The notes below the pieces were generated by a model. That model saw only the letters and a program-made list of their open reading frames with translations. It did not search any database and was not told the DNA's origin. From positions 186,444-250,443 of the forward strand of contig ML769434.1 in assembly GCA_009733575.1 (NCBI GenBank): 64,000 nucleotides of DNA, read 5' to 3'. This DNA is from Gymnopus androsaceus JB14. Lineage: Eukaryota; Basidiomycota; Agaricomycetes; Agaricales; Omphalotaceae. Each line of letters opens with the position of its first letter. Position 1 is the stretch's first letter. Both the position numbers and the translations under genes were made by a program. Below are positions 1 to 11,179 of this stretch, piece after piece.

Positions 1-961
1 TCTGAAGGTAACCAAGGGAACAATTCACGAAATTCAAAGTATGCATATGCACCACGTACGCCGTGGAGGCTCCGTAACATTGAACAATATGTGCATGGTA
101 TAAATCTAATGCAATGGCCTCCTTTTGTCCGTGGGCCTTGGTTGTTGGTTTTTGTCCAGGCAACTCTCTTCCCAATAATAAATTCCTCAACTCTGGCTGC
201 AATGAAAAGATTTCCGAGGCAAAGGGCCTGGAAGCTTCAGCCGTGAGTTCAACCAGAAGAGTTTCAAAGTAGACTACTTACTGAGGATACAAAGGGAGAG
301 GTACATGTGTACAGAGAGTGTGAGTAGAGTATGCATCAGGATCTCCCCATCCGACAAGCCTAGAGCTCGAACCTCCTTCCAGCGCCTCGATATTATAAAC
401 GAATTGTGTCGTGCGCGACGTGACATGATTTCCGTTAAACAGAGCTGCGGAGTCAGAGAAGAGCCGGTTGTGAGGAAGTGAGCATATCGTTCAGGAAAAG
501 CCTCACGGGTTGCGCAGATGTAAGCATCCGATGTGCATTGTAGTAGGACATGCGGAGAGCCCTTGCCGCTCTACAGGGTCGACGGTATAAGACGACCGGA
601 GTCAGGTTCTATTTAGTGAGTGAAGTGCGGGAACGGAACTGGCCACGCGAGTCTATAAGTTTTGGACAAAGTTTTGAATTGCTTTTGAATCAGCTCCACG
701 TCTCAAAATCATCATGCAATATCAATCCTTGTCCGTTCCCGTACATGCAAATTTCTTCCTTTGAATATCACGGTTTTACTACTATGCAAGCTCGACTGTT
801 GCCTCAAATCGCGATTCAGCGGAGATCCCTTTTTCGACGTTACAGTACATGACTGTACACTATTATACTTAGTATGCATGTGGAGCCTTCTACTTATTAC
901 CCCAACTTGAACGTCGCTGGTACCCGTTTCTTCACATTCGTCTTCATCCTTCGTTCTCACC
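1..961 (+). promoter_or_regulatory. Upstream region of the first MFS gene, with segments repeated at 13-15 kb
   Basis: No convincing gene lies here. The stretch ends at the ATG of the MFS gene at 962. Several blocks recur near the dioxygenase/NRPS region. Bases 1-260 match 14190-14410 in inverted orientation, and 780-900 match 13995-14130 in direct orientation. The motif AGCTCCACGTCTCA at 692-705 recurs at 13256-13269, preceded in both places by a similar TTTTGG(A/T)CAA...GTTTTGAAT block. Sharing of upstream DNA between a transporter and a biosynthetic region suggests a common origin and perhaps common regulation; that part is inference. Confidence 0.5.
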
Positions 962-2587
962 ATGGATCATACATCCAAGGAAGATGCAACGTCTATCTAC
1001 TCTGTCTTCTCGCCAAAACAACGTAGAATCATTTTGATCATTGTCTGTTTCGCTGGCATGATCGGGCCACTCAGCTCGCTCATGTATACTCCGGCTCTAC
1101 CTGCAATTGCAGATGCACTGGGTGTATCTATCTCCGACATCAACTTGACAATAACAACCTACCTTATATTTCAAGGTGAGGTATTTTTTGGGCTTGCCAC
1201 TAGTCCAATAGCTTACCCTATTATTAGGAATCACCCCTTCAATCTGGGGATCCATTGGAGATGTTTATGGTCGCCGAATCGTCTATATCATCACCTTGCT
1301 CATTGCCGTTGGGGCAAGCATTGGTCTTTGCTTCTCAACATCCTTCGCAGAAGTGCTTGTTCTACGTGCATTGTATGCCACTGGCTCGGCATCCTCTACC
1401 GCTCTAGGCGCAGGAATAATCAGAGACATTGTTCCTCCCAATATTCGTGGAGGATACATGGGGATCTACAGTGCAGGAGTAGCAGTCGGAACTGCCTTTG
1501 GGCCATTTTTGGGAGGGTTATTAGCCCAGTACGCTAGCTGGCATGGAATCTTCTGGTTCCTTGCAGCGTTAGCGTCATTTAGCTTGGCATGCATTAGCCT
1601 TCTCCTGCCCGAAACACTCCCTTTAATTGTTGGTAACGGATCCATACCTCCACCCAAATATCTGCGGCCACCAATTCCATGGCTATCTCCTTCTTCTTCT
1701 GGCGCCAGTCGTCCACAGCATCTACCAAGACGTAGAATAGACATCCTAGGATCCCTGCGTATCATCAGATACCCCGACGTTCTGTGCGCTTTGGTGGTTA
1801 CCGCGATTTTTTTCACTGTTTGGCAAGACAGTATGGTAGCGACATCAACAATTTACGCACTTGACTATGGACTCGACGAGGCTGATATTGGGCTCACGTA
1901 TCTTGCGAATGGTATTGGTTCTCTTCTTGGCAATACCCTCACTGGCAGACTTCTCGACCGCGACTACCAGAAGTTTCTTGAGAGAGAAAATACAACCACA
2001 GGGGAGCCAATGCCTCCCGGTCAAAATCAGAGTCTGATGTTCATCGAGAAAGCGCGTCTTCGCTCCTTGATGTATAATGCCCCCTTGTTCGTCAGCTGTA
2101 TCGTGGTGTTTGGATGGATTATCCAAATCCGTGCCCACATAGCAGTCTCTATTGTTCTCTCCTTTTTTATCGGATGGTTCGATTCCAGTATCCTTATCAC
2201 ATATTGTAATTTTTTTTTTTTTCGTTTTCAAGCTAGTACATTGCTAATCCTCATAAAACAGCAACACTCATCGTGGATCTTTTCCCTCAAGCAGCCTCGA
2301 CTTCAAGTGCCAGTATAAATCTTGTTCGCTGTCTCCTTGGAGCCGTCGGTACTTCCACAATCCAATTAATGATTACAGCAATAGGATATGGATGGAGCTT
2401 CACTACACTCGGAGGAATCTGTATACTCTCCTTTCCCTTAATCTGGTTGCAGTGGTCTTATGGGCCTAAATTCCGCACTCGTCGTAATGCTCGTGAATCT
2501 CCAGAAGAAAACTCCGAGGTTGTTGTGTCTACAGAAACAAAGCAGATAAATGTGTCGGTTAAATCTGTTGAAGGGGTCAAGGCGTAA
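962..2587 (+). CDS. MFS drug:H+ antiporter-like transporter (DHA1 family)
   Basis: Predicted plasma-membrane exporter of the major facilitator superfamily. The exons 962-1175, 1228-2205 and 2262-2587 join in frame to about 505 residues, a normal length for the family. Intron 1 starts GTGAGG and intron 2 starts GTAATT; both end in AG. The N-terminal half has the MFS signature: a first helix followed by YTPALPAI, then the motif-A loop GDVYGRR, then GAGIIRD and PFLGGLLAQ, as in fungal DHA1 multidrug/metabolite exporters. A hydrophilic central loop rich in Pro and Ser (about bases 1630-1740) separates the two six-helix halves, and the C-terminal tail is charged. The ATG at 962 begins the only frame that carries the first helix. 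It may export the product of the NRPS cluster downstream, because part of its 5' region is duplicated there, but the substrate is unknown. Confidence 0.9.
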
Positions 2588-3450
2588 GGCCAAAGCGTAA
2601 GATTTGGAGTAAGCCTCGCCCTGCGCCGGGCGGTATTTTTTTTAATACTGTTTATTTTCTTGAGTCCTGTTTATTTTTTTTTACTATCCCTAATCATACT
2701 ACGCGCCTCATTTCATCTTCGTACGTGTTTAGTACTCGGTTACTTCGATCCGTTTTATATATCGTTGGGACACTTTACTATAGTTTTATAGATTCATACT
2801 TGTACTTGTACTCTTCTTCAATACCTTCAGTAGTTTTGACACTTCTTCTCGTGTCCACACTGAGGTTACTTATATTTCCTTACGATATTCACAAAATCGA
2901 CTCCGTGGCGATTTTTAACGGAATGGGGCACATGAAAGCTAGAAGTTTGTATCGCATTGTAGAATAGCCAGTAAATATGTAGAAAAATCTGGGTAGGCCA
3001 TCGATTTATAGTCCTTCATAACCCTCAAAAGAATATTCTTAGATTTTTCCCGATTTTCCTCGTCACGTCGGCTCTTGTCGATATGCTGATTTCCTAGAGA
3101 CGAATGATAAGTTTTTGGCTGGAGCAGCCCAGCTTAACACTTACCATGGATATATATAGTGTTTCTTAAAGTTTGATGGGGGTATGAAAGGTCAATCATC
3201 TCAAATATTGGTCTTGAAAAGGTATCTCGGATCGATAGTAGATACTATTTAATGGACTTGTAAAATAATCCTGATGAGCACCCAATAGCGGAAACGGTGT
3301 AAATTGGATTTTTTCCAAAAACCACCTCTCTGGGGTAGATTGCGCTGTGTATTCTATTTATCTATCTATCCCGGGCATATCTCGAACAATCGTAGTACTA
3401 CCTACAGCACCAAGGTCGATATTTTACATTGTTTAGGTTAAATAAGACAT
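2588..3450. other. Intergenic, no gene seen
   Basis: This 860-base stretch lies between the convergent MFS and GNAT genes. It is AT-rich with several poly-T runs (2636-2680), as expected for two facing 3' ends. An open frame at 2725-2967 has no family resemblance and is judged spurious. Confidence 0.5.
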
Positions 3451-4086
3451 TTATAAACCTAGACGACTTTCCAACGCGCCCTTGACACGCCCATGCCATT
3501 CCCAGTCCAATATCGCATAACCAGAAACATCAGAAAACCCCCGACTGTCAATGAGATCCAGCCAGCCTTCCCGCTCTTCCATCTCCAATCGTGCTCCAGC
3601 AACCTTCTCCAACCAGGCCTTCATCGCCACGTTGGTACTCGAAGTCTTCATGTATACCCGGTGCAGCTTGAGCTCCTCGAAGATATACGAGAATAACGTG
3701 TACAACACGTCTGTCCCCGCGCCACGCCGCTGTATATCTGGGGTTATCAGGAGTCCTGCCTCGCAGGACCTATGAAGCTCGTTCATGTGCAAAATAGCTG
3801 TCCCGATAAAGAGAGTAGTAGTCGCCTTCTCCTCCCTATCCCCATTCGGTTGTTGAATTTGAAAGATATGAAAGTTGTGCAAAGTCGGGTCTGCAGCTCG
3901 ACTTTCCCGATGAAGACGTGCATCGTCTGGCGAAAAAATTTCGGGATAGTATCGCAGATCTTTGCGGATTTCAGGATGGGAGCGAAGGATAGCGACGTCT
4001 GTGTCGTTTTCTTTTACTGGTTTCATAAGGGTTATATGTCCAGTGCGGGAAGGGAGGATTTGGGCTTGGGAGGTGATACTGGACAT
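3451..4086 (-). CDS. GNAT-family N-acetyltransferase
   Basis: Predicted acetyl-CoA-dependent acetyltransferase of the GNAT (RimJ/RimL-like, Acetyltransf_3) type. The open frame continues upstream to 4272, but the conserved part begins at the methionine at 4086 (MSSITSQAQILPS), giving 211 residues, a usual GNAT length. Visible features are the strand-turn ahead of motif A (AGLLITPDIQ), the pyrophosphate-binding loop QRRGAGT, the following helix (DVLYTLFSYIFEEL) and the HRVYMKTSSTN..M.AWLEK segment typical of RimJ/L relatives. No intron is needed. It is convergent with the MFS gene to its left and divergent from the vacuolar protease gene to its right. The substrate cannot be told from sequence. 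Confidence 0.8.
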   Translation of the reverse strand: MSSITSQAQILPSRTGHITLMKPVKENDTDVAILRSHPEIRKDLRYYPEIFSPDDARLHRESRAADPTLHNFHIFQIQQPNGDREEKATTTLFIGTAILHMNELHRSCEAGLLITPDIQRRGAGTDVLYTLFSYIFEELKLHRVYMKTSSTNVAMKAWLEKVAGARLEMEEREGWLDLIDSRGFSDVSGYAILDWEWHGRVKGALESRLGL

Positions 4087-4567
4087 GATGAGAAAGCTTG
4101 GAGAGTCGATGGGTATTCTCAGGTCATTAAAAGAAGCCAGGGAACCTCGTATCTCGTAAGGTCGACGAGTCATCTTTTTATCAGAACGGATCTGTCTGAG
4201 ACTTTCCTGTTTTCCGAGTCGCTGGTTGGCGTGTACATAGCTACCCTGGACCAAGACCTTCCGCCGGTTCAACGTTCAATTTTGAACCAGTTCGACATTC
4301 CATAATCTGACATCAATCACTGATTACTATTAGTATTAAGTAGTGTAAGGGTCACGGTCTCCGGTCGATCTCCGCTTCCCTTTCAGGAATTCATCTGGGT
4401 ATTGTTTGGTCCTCAAAGAGCGGAAATACTAAGCGCTCAACGGAATCAGCCGTAACTTCAACGACGATATCTTCACGACTCCCGTCTCCCGTCTTCAACT
4501 CATGTATGAAGAGTAAGTGTTCAACTGTTACTCTGAACGGTCTTGAACATCTCTATGCAGTAGTGCC

Positions 4568-7500
4568 ATGACCTTCATCTCAAATCTCCGTTTCGCGTTT
4601 GATCGCACCACGGGCTTCCATGCGCTTCCTGTAACCGCTCTTCTAGTCCTCGTCTACATTGCTGTGGCAATTTCGACCGTTATTACTGACCAAACTATCT
4701 CCAGTACCTTCTACATCGACTCTCCAGTCAAGATATGGAGGGCTGAACGTGACAGAAGCTTACAAGGACTTGCATGTCATTGCTGCAAGGCCACACCCGT
4801 ACGCCTCGCATGCCAATGACGTGGTCCGAGATTATCTTCTCCAACGCGTCAGAGATATTCAGAGCCATTCGGGCAACCTTGTAATCGATGACGACGTGAT
4901 ATCCAACGGAACTTGGGCCACTGAGCGCTATGGGTCAGCTTATGGGACTTATTTCGAAGGAAACAACATTCTAGTAAAGGTTCACGGAACCGATACCTCG
5001 AGCCCTCCTCTTCCAGCTGTCTTATTCTCTGCGCACTTTGACTGTGTCGCCACAGCGTCAGGTGCAGTAGACGATGGAATAGGTATCACCACGCTTCTGC
5101 AGCTGATAAAATACTTTACTGCTCATCCGCCTCTTCGTACCGTTTTGTTCAACATCAACAACGGCGAAGAGGACTATCTGAATGGTGCCCATGCTCTCCT
5201 TGAGCATCCTTGGGTCAAAGACACGTCCAATCCGGAATTTATCAACTTGGCGACCTTTATCAACGTCGAAGGTGCATCTAGTGGCGGGCGACCTCTACTC
5301 TTCCGCGCTACCGATATTGGTGCTCTGAAAATTTGGAAAAATGTGGAGACTCCTCATGCCAATATCATTTCCGCAGAAGCGTTCGATCTCGGTCTTGTTC
5401 GCAGTGGGACAGACTACACTGTCTATACTAACGCTTTTGCTGTTCCCACACCACTCGATCCGACTAAATTCGGCCCTATGCGGGGCCTGGATTTTTCTTT
5501 CTACCGCGGTCGATCCAAATACCACACCAAATTTGATTCGGTCCCATATACTGAGGGTGGAGACAAGGCTATATGGGCTATGCTGGAACCAACATGGGCA
5601 GCTGGTGTCGCTCTCGCGAATGACGACAATGCGTCTTCGAGCGAAGAGAGAGCCGTTTACTTTGAATGTAGGTTTTATGTGTCCAACCATTTCAAATGCC
5701 TTGCTGACTTGTAAACAGTGTTCAATACCGCACTTGTCCTCTTCCCGCTCACATATCTTTTGACTTTCAACATTACACTCCTCGTCGCTGGCCCTATCAC
5801 CCTCATCCTGCTTTCCATGTCGGAATCTGCTCTTGCACGCTCCCGAGCCGCCAAGAAACAGCAAGCGACATTTTCGCCGAGTGTAGTGCGTCCCACAGAA
5901 GTCGAGACAGAGGAATCTTCAGTCTCCCAGGAGCTCTCTCCAAGTGGATCTGTTGTAAACGGATCCGCTGCTCAACATGGGGTCCAAGAAGCAGAGAGCG
6001 AGTGCAGTTGGACGATGCCTTCTGGTGTTTTCTGGAAGCATGGGCGGTTTTGGGTTGCACAGGCTCTGACTATTGGTGCACAGGTTGTGTTAATTACGGG
6101 TTTTGTCAATTTGAACGCTTTTGTGAGTGTTTCCTTTCCTCTTCGTAGCGTGATAGATACATATTTACATTTACAGGTGGTTTATGGTAACCCTGCTGTA
6201 CCCATTCTATCATCCTTCACCCTCGTAATCCTCGTCCTATCCCTCGTCTTGTCACCACCGCATCTTGGTAGCAAAGGCGTAGTACTATCCCAGACTCCTA
6301 CCACCATCAATGTTCCATCATGGACATCCTTCCGCACGTTGCTTACGCACAACTACGCCTTCTCATGGCTTCTGCTTCTGGCGTCCACCGTGGGCATCAC
6401 GCAATTCGGATTCGGCGGTACCTCTTACATGGTCAGCATCTGGAACGGGCTTGTATGGCTCGCAACTGCGATCTGTGGCGTGGCAGGGTGTTTTGGCGTC
6501 GCAGAGACGGCGGAGCTCGAAGTGGTCCAAGATGAGGGCGAAGAGGTTCATCCCACAGATGACGAAACAGAGGCAAACGAACGCACTCCTCTTGTTGGGC
6601 GTAAACGTCCACGGTTGGCTAACAAATCGAAGGCTGGCGTTGACCCTGTAGACAATCCACAACCATACGCACTTTGGATCATCGTACTACTTATCCTGGT
6701 TCCTTTCCCTTTGATTATCGTATCCCACATCGCTCTATTCCTTATTCCTTCAATGAACCAAACATTGGCTGATGGTAGCTCTGCGATTGCAGCTTACGCT
6801 GCAATATCTCTTGTTTCGTTTGTTGCTGCTCTTCCGGCCATTCCATTCATTGGGGCCCGTAGAGTGCATAGGTACTTGCTATGGCTCATGGCTCTGGTCT
6901 GGGTAGTATCCACAGGCCTAGCTTGGATTCCTTGGTCTGGTGCTTGGACGGAGAGCACTCAAGGATTCAGGGGCGGACTGTTCCCGTTCTCGGAGGACGC
7001 ACCATTGAAGGTGTTTTTCGAACAAAAGGTGGAGATATCGCGCTCGAACGAGAAGATTGTTACGGCTATTACTGGCGCCGCACCATTCCTTCAGGATATG
7101 ATTCTTCCACTGATTCCGTCGTATCTGGACTCTTTGGCTCACGGCAGGGAGGTGGATTGTTCCACTAGCAGCGTCGACCCGAAAAAAGTTGGTCTGATGC
7201 GTTGTAGTTGGGAAACGTATAACTCAGGTGTTCCCTCGTTGGACGACCTTTCGATGATCCCTATTGCTTCGAATGCTCCTGTGCGGTCTGCGGAAAGAAA
7301 TCGCTCAGCCTTAGACTGGATATCCACGACGAATTCCTGGTTCCAGGCCTCCGCCAAATCTATGTCCTTCGACGGGACTATGGCAGACGGTGCTCGGTTT
7401 TTCGTCACTGGAAACAATAGTCGTGCATGTAGGGTGTATTTTGATGAACCCGTAGCCAAGTTCCGCGTTCGGACTGTTGATTCAACACCTGAGTTGCTGG

Positions 7501-7911
7501 TCGGTGACGACGGCTTTACTGAATGGGAGACCCAGCGGGGGTTCAAATCGGATAGTTATGATATGCTTAGACAGTGGAGCAGAGACTGGGGAAAAACATT
7601 CATCGTGGACGTGCAGATGGTCCAACTCTTCTCTAAGCAGCTCTACTGTCGGTGCTCAAACAGTAATTCCGACGGACGCGAATGCAAAACACACACATTC
7701 CGGACGCGTAGCATGTGAATGGGTTGAATATGAAAGTGGGATGGTGGGGATGAGTCTTTCAACTTCGCCTATACCATCTCCATCAGGGAGACGCACATCT
7801 GGCGGGCAGATTCCTGCATTTGAAGAGATGCTTGCTTACCTGCCGAAATGGGCCATGGTCAGCAAGTTGGCAGATGGATTGGTCGAGGCTGAAGAGAAGT
7901 TTGTGCTATGA
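4568..7911 (+). CDS. Vacuolar membrane M28 metallopeptidase (Pff1-like)
   Basis: Multi-pass zinc aminopeptidase-like protein of the vacuolar membrane, family M28. After a short N-terminus comes one transmembrane helix (ALLVLVYIAVAI), then the lumenal M28 domain with the metal-binding AHFD, the AVDDG aspartates, the NNGEED glutamates and NVEGA. Several more helices follow (about 5730-5820, 6050-6300, 6340-6500, 6670-6930), then a lumenal C-terminal domain ending in the family tail (ACEWVEYESG ... AMVSKLADGLVE). Clear introns: 5669-5717 (GTAGGT...CAG) and 6121-6174. Two junctions are uncertain. Near 4670-4735 a 49-nt intron (GTTATT...CAG), or a shorter one, must join the first helix to GGLNVTEAY. 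Near 7620-7730 either a GTAATT...TAG intron or a small indel is needed to reach the C-terminal frame. The upstream neighbour is divergent. Confidence 0.85.
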
Positions 7912-8116
7912 ATCTGAATCTGATTACTGCATGTTTCTTGGAAAAGCTACTGCTGTACTGTGTACTGTACATCTCCTTATATTGTTACTCAGCTACACAG
8001 AAAACACCCATCTCAAGACAGAAGCAACACTTCAGTCACCTACTAAAAGATACCTACTTGTGCTTAACTTTTGCCTTCCAAGTTGGACCTAAGTAGGGGT
8101 AAATGCCTGGCATATT

Positions 8117-8139
8117 CCACCATGGTAATACCATGGTGG
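8117..8139. repeat. Short perfect palindrome
   Basis: The arms CCACCATGGT (8117-8126) and ACCATGGTGG (8130-8139) are exact reverse complements around a 3-base centre. The function is unknown; it may be part of a decayed transposon end. Confidence 0.8.
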
Positions 8140-8182
8140 TATTCTTCAAACATGGTATATTCATTTGTCTATTGTTACCCAT

Positions 8183-8226
8183 CTAACCTCTAACCCTAAC
8201 CCCTAATCCTAACCCCTAAGTCCTAA
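8183..8226. repeat. Degenerate interstitial telomere-like repeat
   Basis: About 44 bases consist of variant CCCTAA units (CTAACC, CCCTAA, CCCCTAA, TCCTAA). CCCTAA is the complement of the usual fungal TTAGGG telomere repeat. It sits inside a repeat-rich gap and not at a contig end, so it is an internal remnant or chance-amplified tract. Confidence 0.6.
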
Positions 8227-8960
8227 TTTATAAATCTCAATTCCTGACATTTTTTTGGTAAAATAAGCACTCATCCGTGCTGATAGACATAGTTACATGT
8301 ACATAAGTAATGATATGTATTGAGTGCTTCTACTACTGCTGCCTTATGTAGCCTCAGGTATGGATACTGTACCGTTTACGGCTACAGCTGTATATGTTAC
8401 AGTTGAATACAGTCCCAGAAAGACTGTATCTATACTGTACAAGGAGATTTTTAACCCTTATATGGTATGGTATGGCCCGTATGGGTTTATAACTTATACA
8501 GCCATATAAGGCTATTTGTAAAAGTTAATTATTGAGACCGATTTTAAGACATGGAATCTATACTGGACATGTTATTTTTCTTTTAAACCCCAATACCAGC
8601 TCATTTAGACCTAGGTTTACATGCAAGATAAGTATTGGTGAATGATGTGTCCTGCTGGTGACCTATGTGGCCAGGCTACAATAGGCTACAACTGGGTTAA
8701 AATGGAGATGAAAATGGTCAGTGAGTGTTGTGTTCACATTCAAAAACACCTGCATAGCATATACTGCATGTACCATAGTTAAAGATGTTGGATATTGGGT
8801 GTTTATGCATGTGCTCAAGCATTTTTGAAGGCCCCATATAGATGGCTGCATTTATAGGTGTTTTCCCTACCATATACAGTCTGTATTTTGAGGTATTGGA
8901 ATATCAAAGGTAAATATATCTATTGAACTATTCATGGAATGCTTTCTCATAGTATCCACT

Positions 8961-9323
8961 CACACTGCCAATGATTATGCTTCAGTCTGACTGAAGCATT
9001 GTGCGAAATGAATTAATTCAATAGATACTGAGAAACATTCTTTTTCAGAGTATTATAGAAAATTAATATTTCCTAGAGCCTCCGAAGGAAATAAATTCAG
9101 ACTGGCTGAAGTTCGGACTTTCCGCAAAGGGAAGAAATGACTTTTTTTTTGGACATTTACGGAAAGATTAAGCTTCAATCAATGTGAATTTATTTCCTTC
9201 TCAAGTGCTAAGAAATATTTACTTTCTATAATACCCTGAAAAAGTACAATTTCTCTATGTATTGAAATGATTTATTTTCCATAATGACTTCAGTCTGACT
9301 GAAGCATAATCATTGGCAGTGTG
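8961..9323. mobile_element. Foldback MITE with CACAC ends and 3-bp target duplication
   Basis: The terminal arms 8961-8996 and 9288-9323 are 36-bp inverted repeats with one mismatch, beginning CACACTGCCAATGATTATGC. The inner sequence also pairs (for example TATTATAGAAA on the left with its complement on the right), so nearly the whole 363-bp element folds on itself. ACT flanks both ends (8958-8960 and 9324-9326), a candidate 3-bp target-site duplication. CAC-type ends with a 3-bp duplication resemble the CACTA superfamily. No transposase is encoded. A second element at 44005-45266 shares the CACACTG end and a 3-bp flank. Confidence 0.8.
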
Positions 9324-9516
9324 ACTTGTTTGTATCACCATCCCATGCACTCCACATCCTATTGTCTCACAGACTCCACTCAGTCTCTTGCCATATCCAC
9401 TTACTATCTCGCAGTACCGACTTTACCATATGGACAGTAGCCACCTGCCCAATATATTATCAAAATTTTGAACTTTGCTAACTTATTTACTTGCACCGAA
9501 GATTTGCCGTTAAATT

Positions 9517-9850
9517 CAAGGGGTGTTCAACCCACTAAGTCCCGACATGACCTTGTTTTTGGGTCATAAGGACTCATTAAACCCCCCCCTTCCACCACCT
9601 ATCTATAGTAAATTTTTCCAACACTTGGAGGATGACCAACTTCAAATTTGTATTACATACCAATTTTTTCTCCTTTGCACCCTTAAACAACATTTCCAGA
9701 GGCAATTTAATACACAGTGGTTCCTCTCTAAGTGCAATTCAACCTGGTGTAAGTGCACTAATAGTATTAAAAAAATTCAGCTATAAGGCCTTCTCAGACC
9801 CCTCTCTCCCCCCAAGGTCATGTCAGTGCTTATTTTTTAAACACCCCTTG
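9517..9850. mobile_element. Non-autonomous hAT-like element
   Basis: The 334-bp element has inverted ends CAAGGGGTGTTCAA on the left and the complement of CAAGGGGTGTTTAA on the right, plus a second matching block (GACATGACCTTG and its complement). It is flanked by a perfect 8-bp direct repeat GTTAAATT (9509-9516 and 9851-9858). An 8-bp duplication with CA(A/G)GGGTG-like ends is characteristic of hAT transposons. No transposase frame is visible inside, so it is classed as a MITE. Confidence 0.85.
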
Positions 9851-10158
9851 GTTAAATTCACAGTTTTAACAACATTAAAAATGCCATTTGCGCAACTTCT
9901 GAGGTGTAAATATAGGCACTATTGACATTACATACATTCTATAGCTCAACAGCATTAGTTCTGATAGTTTAACATGCATATATGCACAATCTGTCAGTCA
10001 TACTTGAGTCAGAATAGGATGACAATGAGCAGCATACTGCTAGTACCAATGATGCAATCTTCCATGGATGACCCAATAAAAGCTACAGGAGCATGATTCA
10101 CATTAAATATAGACTCCAAAACCTCTAATGGGGTGAAATAGTGAGAACAGTGGTTATA

Positions 10159-10786
10159 CTGTACTGTTTCAACCAAAAGTTCAGTCACACGTCACTTAGG
10201 CTCAAAATGAACAGTTCACAGGAGGGTGTTGGAGTGAACAATAGGAGCCCAGGATCATCATCAAAACAGAGTCTGCATCCAATTGCCCTCACATTGACAT
10301 TTGGAGGAAGGAGGGAAAATGGGTAGTGTACATCATACATACAGGCTACTATATATACCAGATAGAGATAAGCTATCTAGGCTGTACATAGATAGCGGCG
10401 GATCTGCGTGCTGACCAATTGCATATTTATTGGCACTTCTGACATTATTTCCAACAGAGGGTGTCACTGGTCATTTGAAATTTCGGGCTGTGAACACTGT
10501 GACAACTGAAACAAAATATGTATTTTAAAAAATATTCCTCAAAAATGGTTTAAAAAAAAAAGTCCTTAAAAGCACTCAAATTAGTCTTGATTTACTTACA
10601 AACAAGCCATTTCTTGCTTCAAAATAAGATATCCACCATATCATGAGCTAGAAGGACAGGTGGACTCAATGCCAGTGAACAGTTCACAGATTGGTCACAG
10701 GTCACTGCACCTTGTGAACACTGATTTTTCTGAACAGTAGAGGTCACAGTGTCACATACTGTGAACTTTTGGTTGAAACGGTACAG
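10159..10786. mobile_element. TA-flanked non-autonomous element with CTGTAC ends
   Basis: The 628-bp element begins CTGTACTGTTTCAACC and ends with the complement of CTGTACCGTTTCAACC; the ends pair over about 24 bp, to AAAAGTTCA. TA lies on both sides (10157-10158 and 10787-10788), as expected for Tc1/mariner-type insertion. Related ends occur in the elements at 29888-30395 and 34263-34410. No transposase is encoded. Confidence 0.8.
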
Positions 10787-11179
10787 TACATTGTTAAGGA
10801 GGTAGCTACAGTGTTAGGCAGAGTGTATTTACTATTGAGTCCTATGAAGTTTCTAATACACTTAGCACACTAATTGTTAAAGTTAATGGGTGGAGATGTT
10901 TGGATGAGCGCCGATGTGGTAGAAGGCAGAGATTCAATTAGGGGTAAACTACTGAATATGGTAATGATACATCCGGATGACCCGATATCTGGGTCACACT
11001 CCAACACTAATCCCTGGCTCTTTGTACACTATAAGTAAAATAAGTTAATTTGTCAATTGATAAGTAAATTGGTAAGTTAGCAATAAGTTAGCGGAGTTTG
11101 AAATCATAAGTTAGTTTGATAGTCATCGACTGGATCACTTGCTGTCAACTTGCTCTAATTGAAACCTACTCTCCATCTT

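Larger units (their letters stand above)
7912..8960. other. Gene-free region at the edge of the first repeat area
   Basis: There is no convincing gene. The region holds a short palindrome (8117-8139), a telomere-like tract (8183-8226) and many TACAGT/ACTGTA-type words (8340-8440). CpG dinucleotides are rare compared with the genes on the left. Confidence 0.5.
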
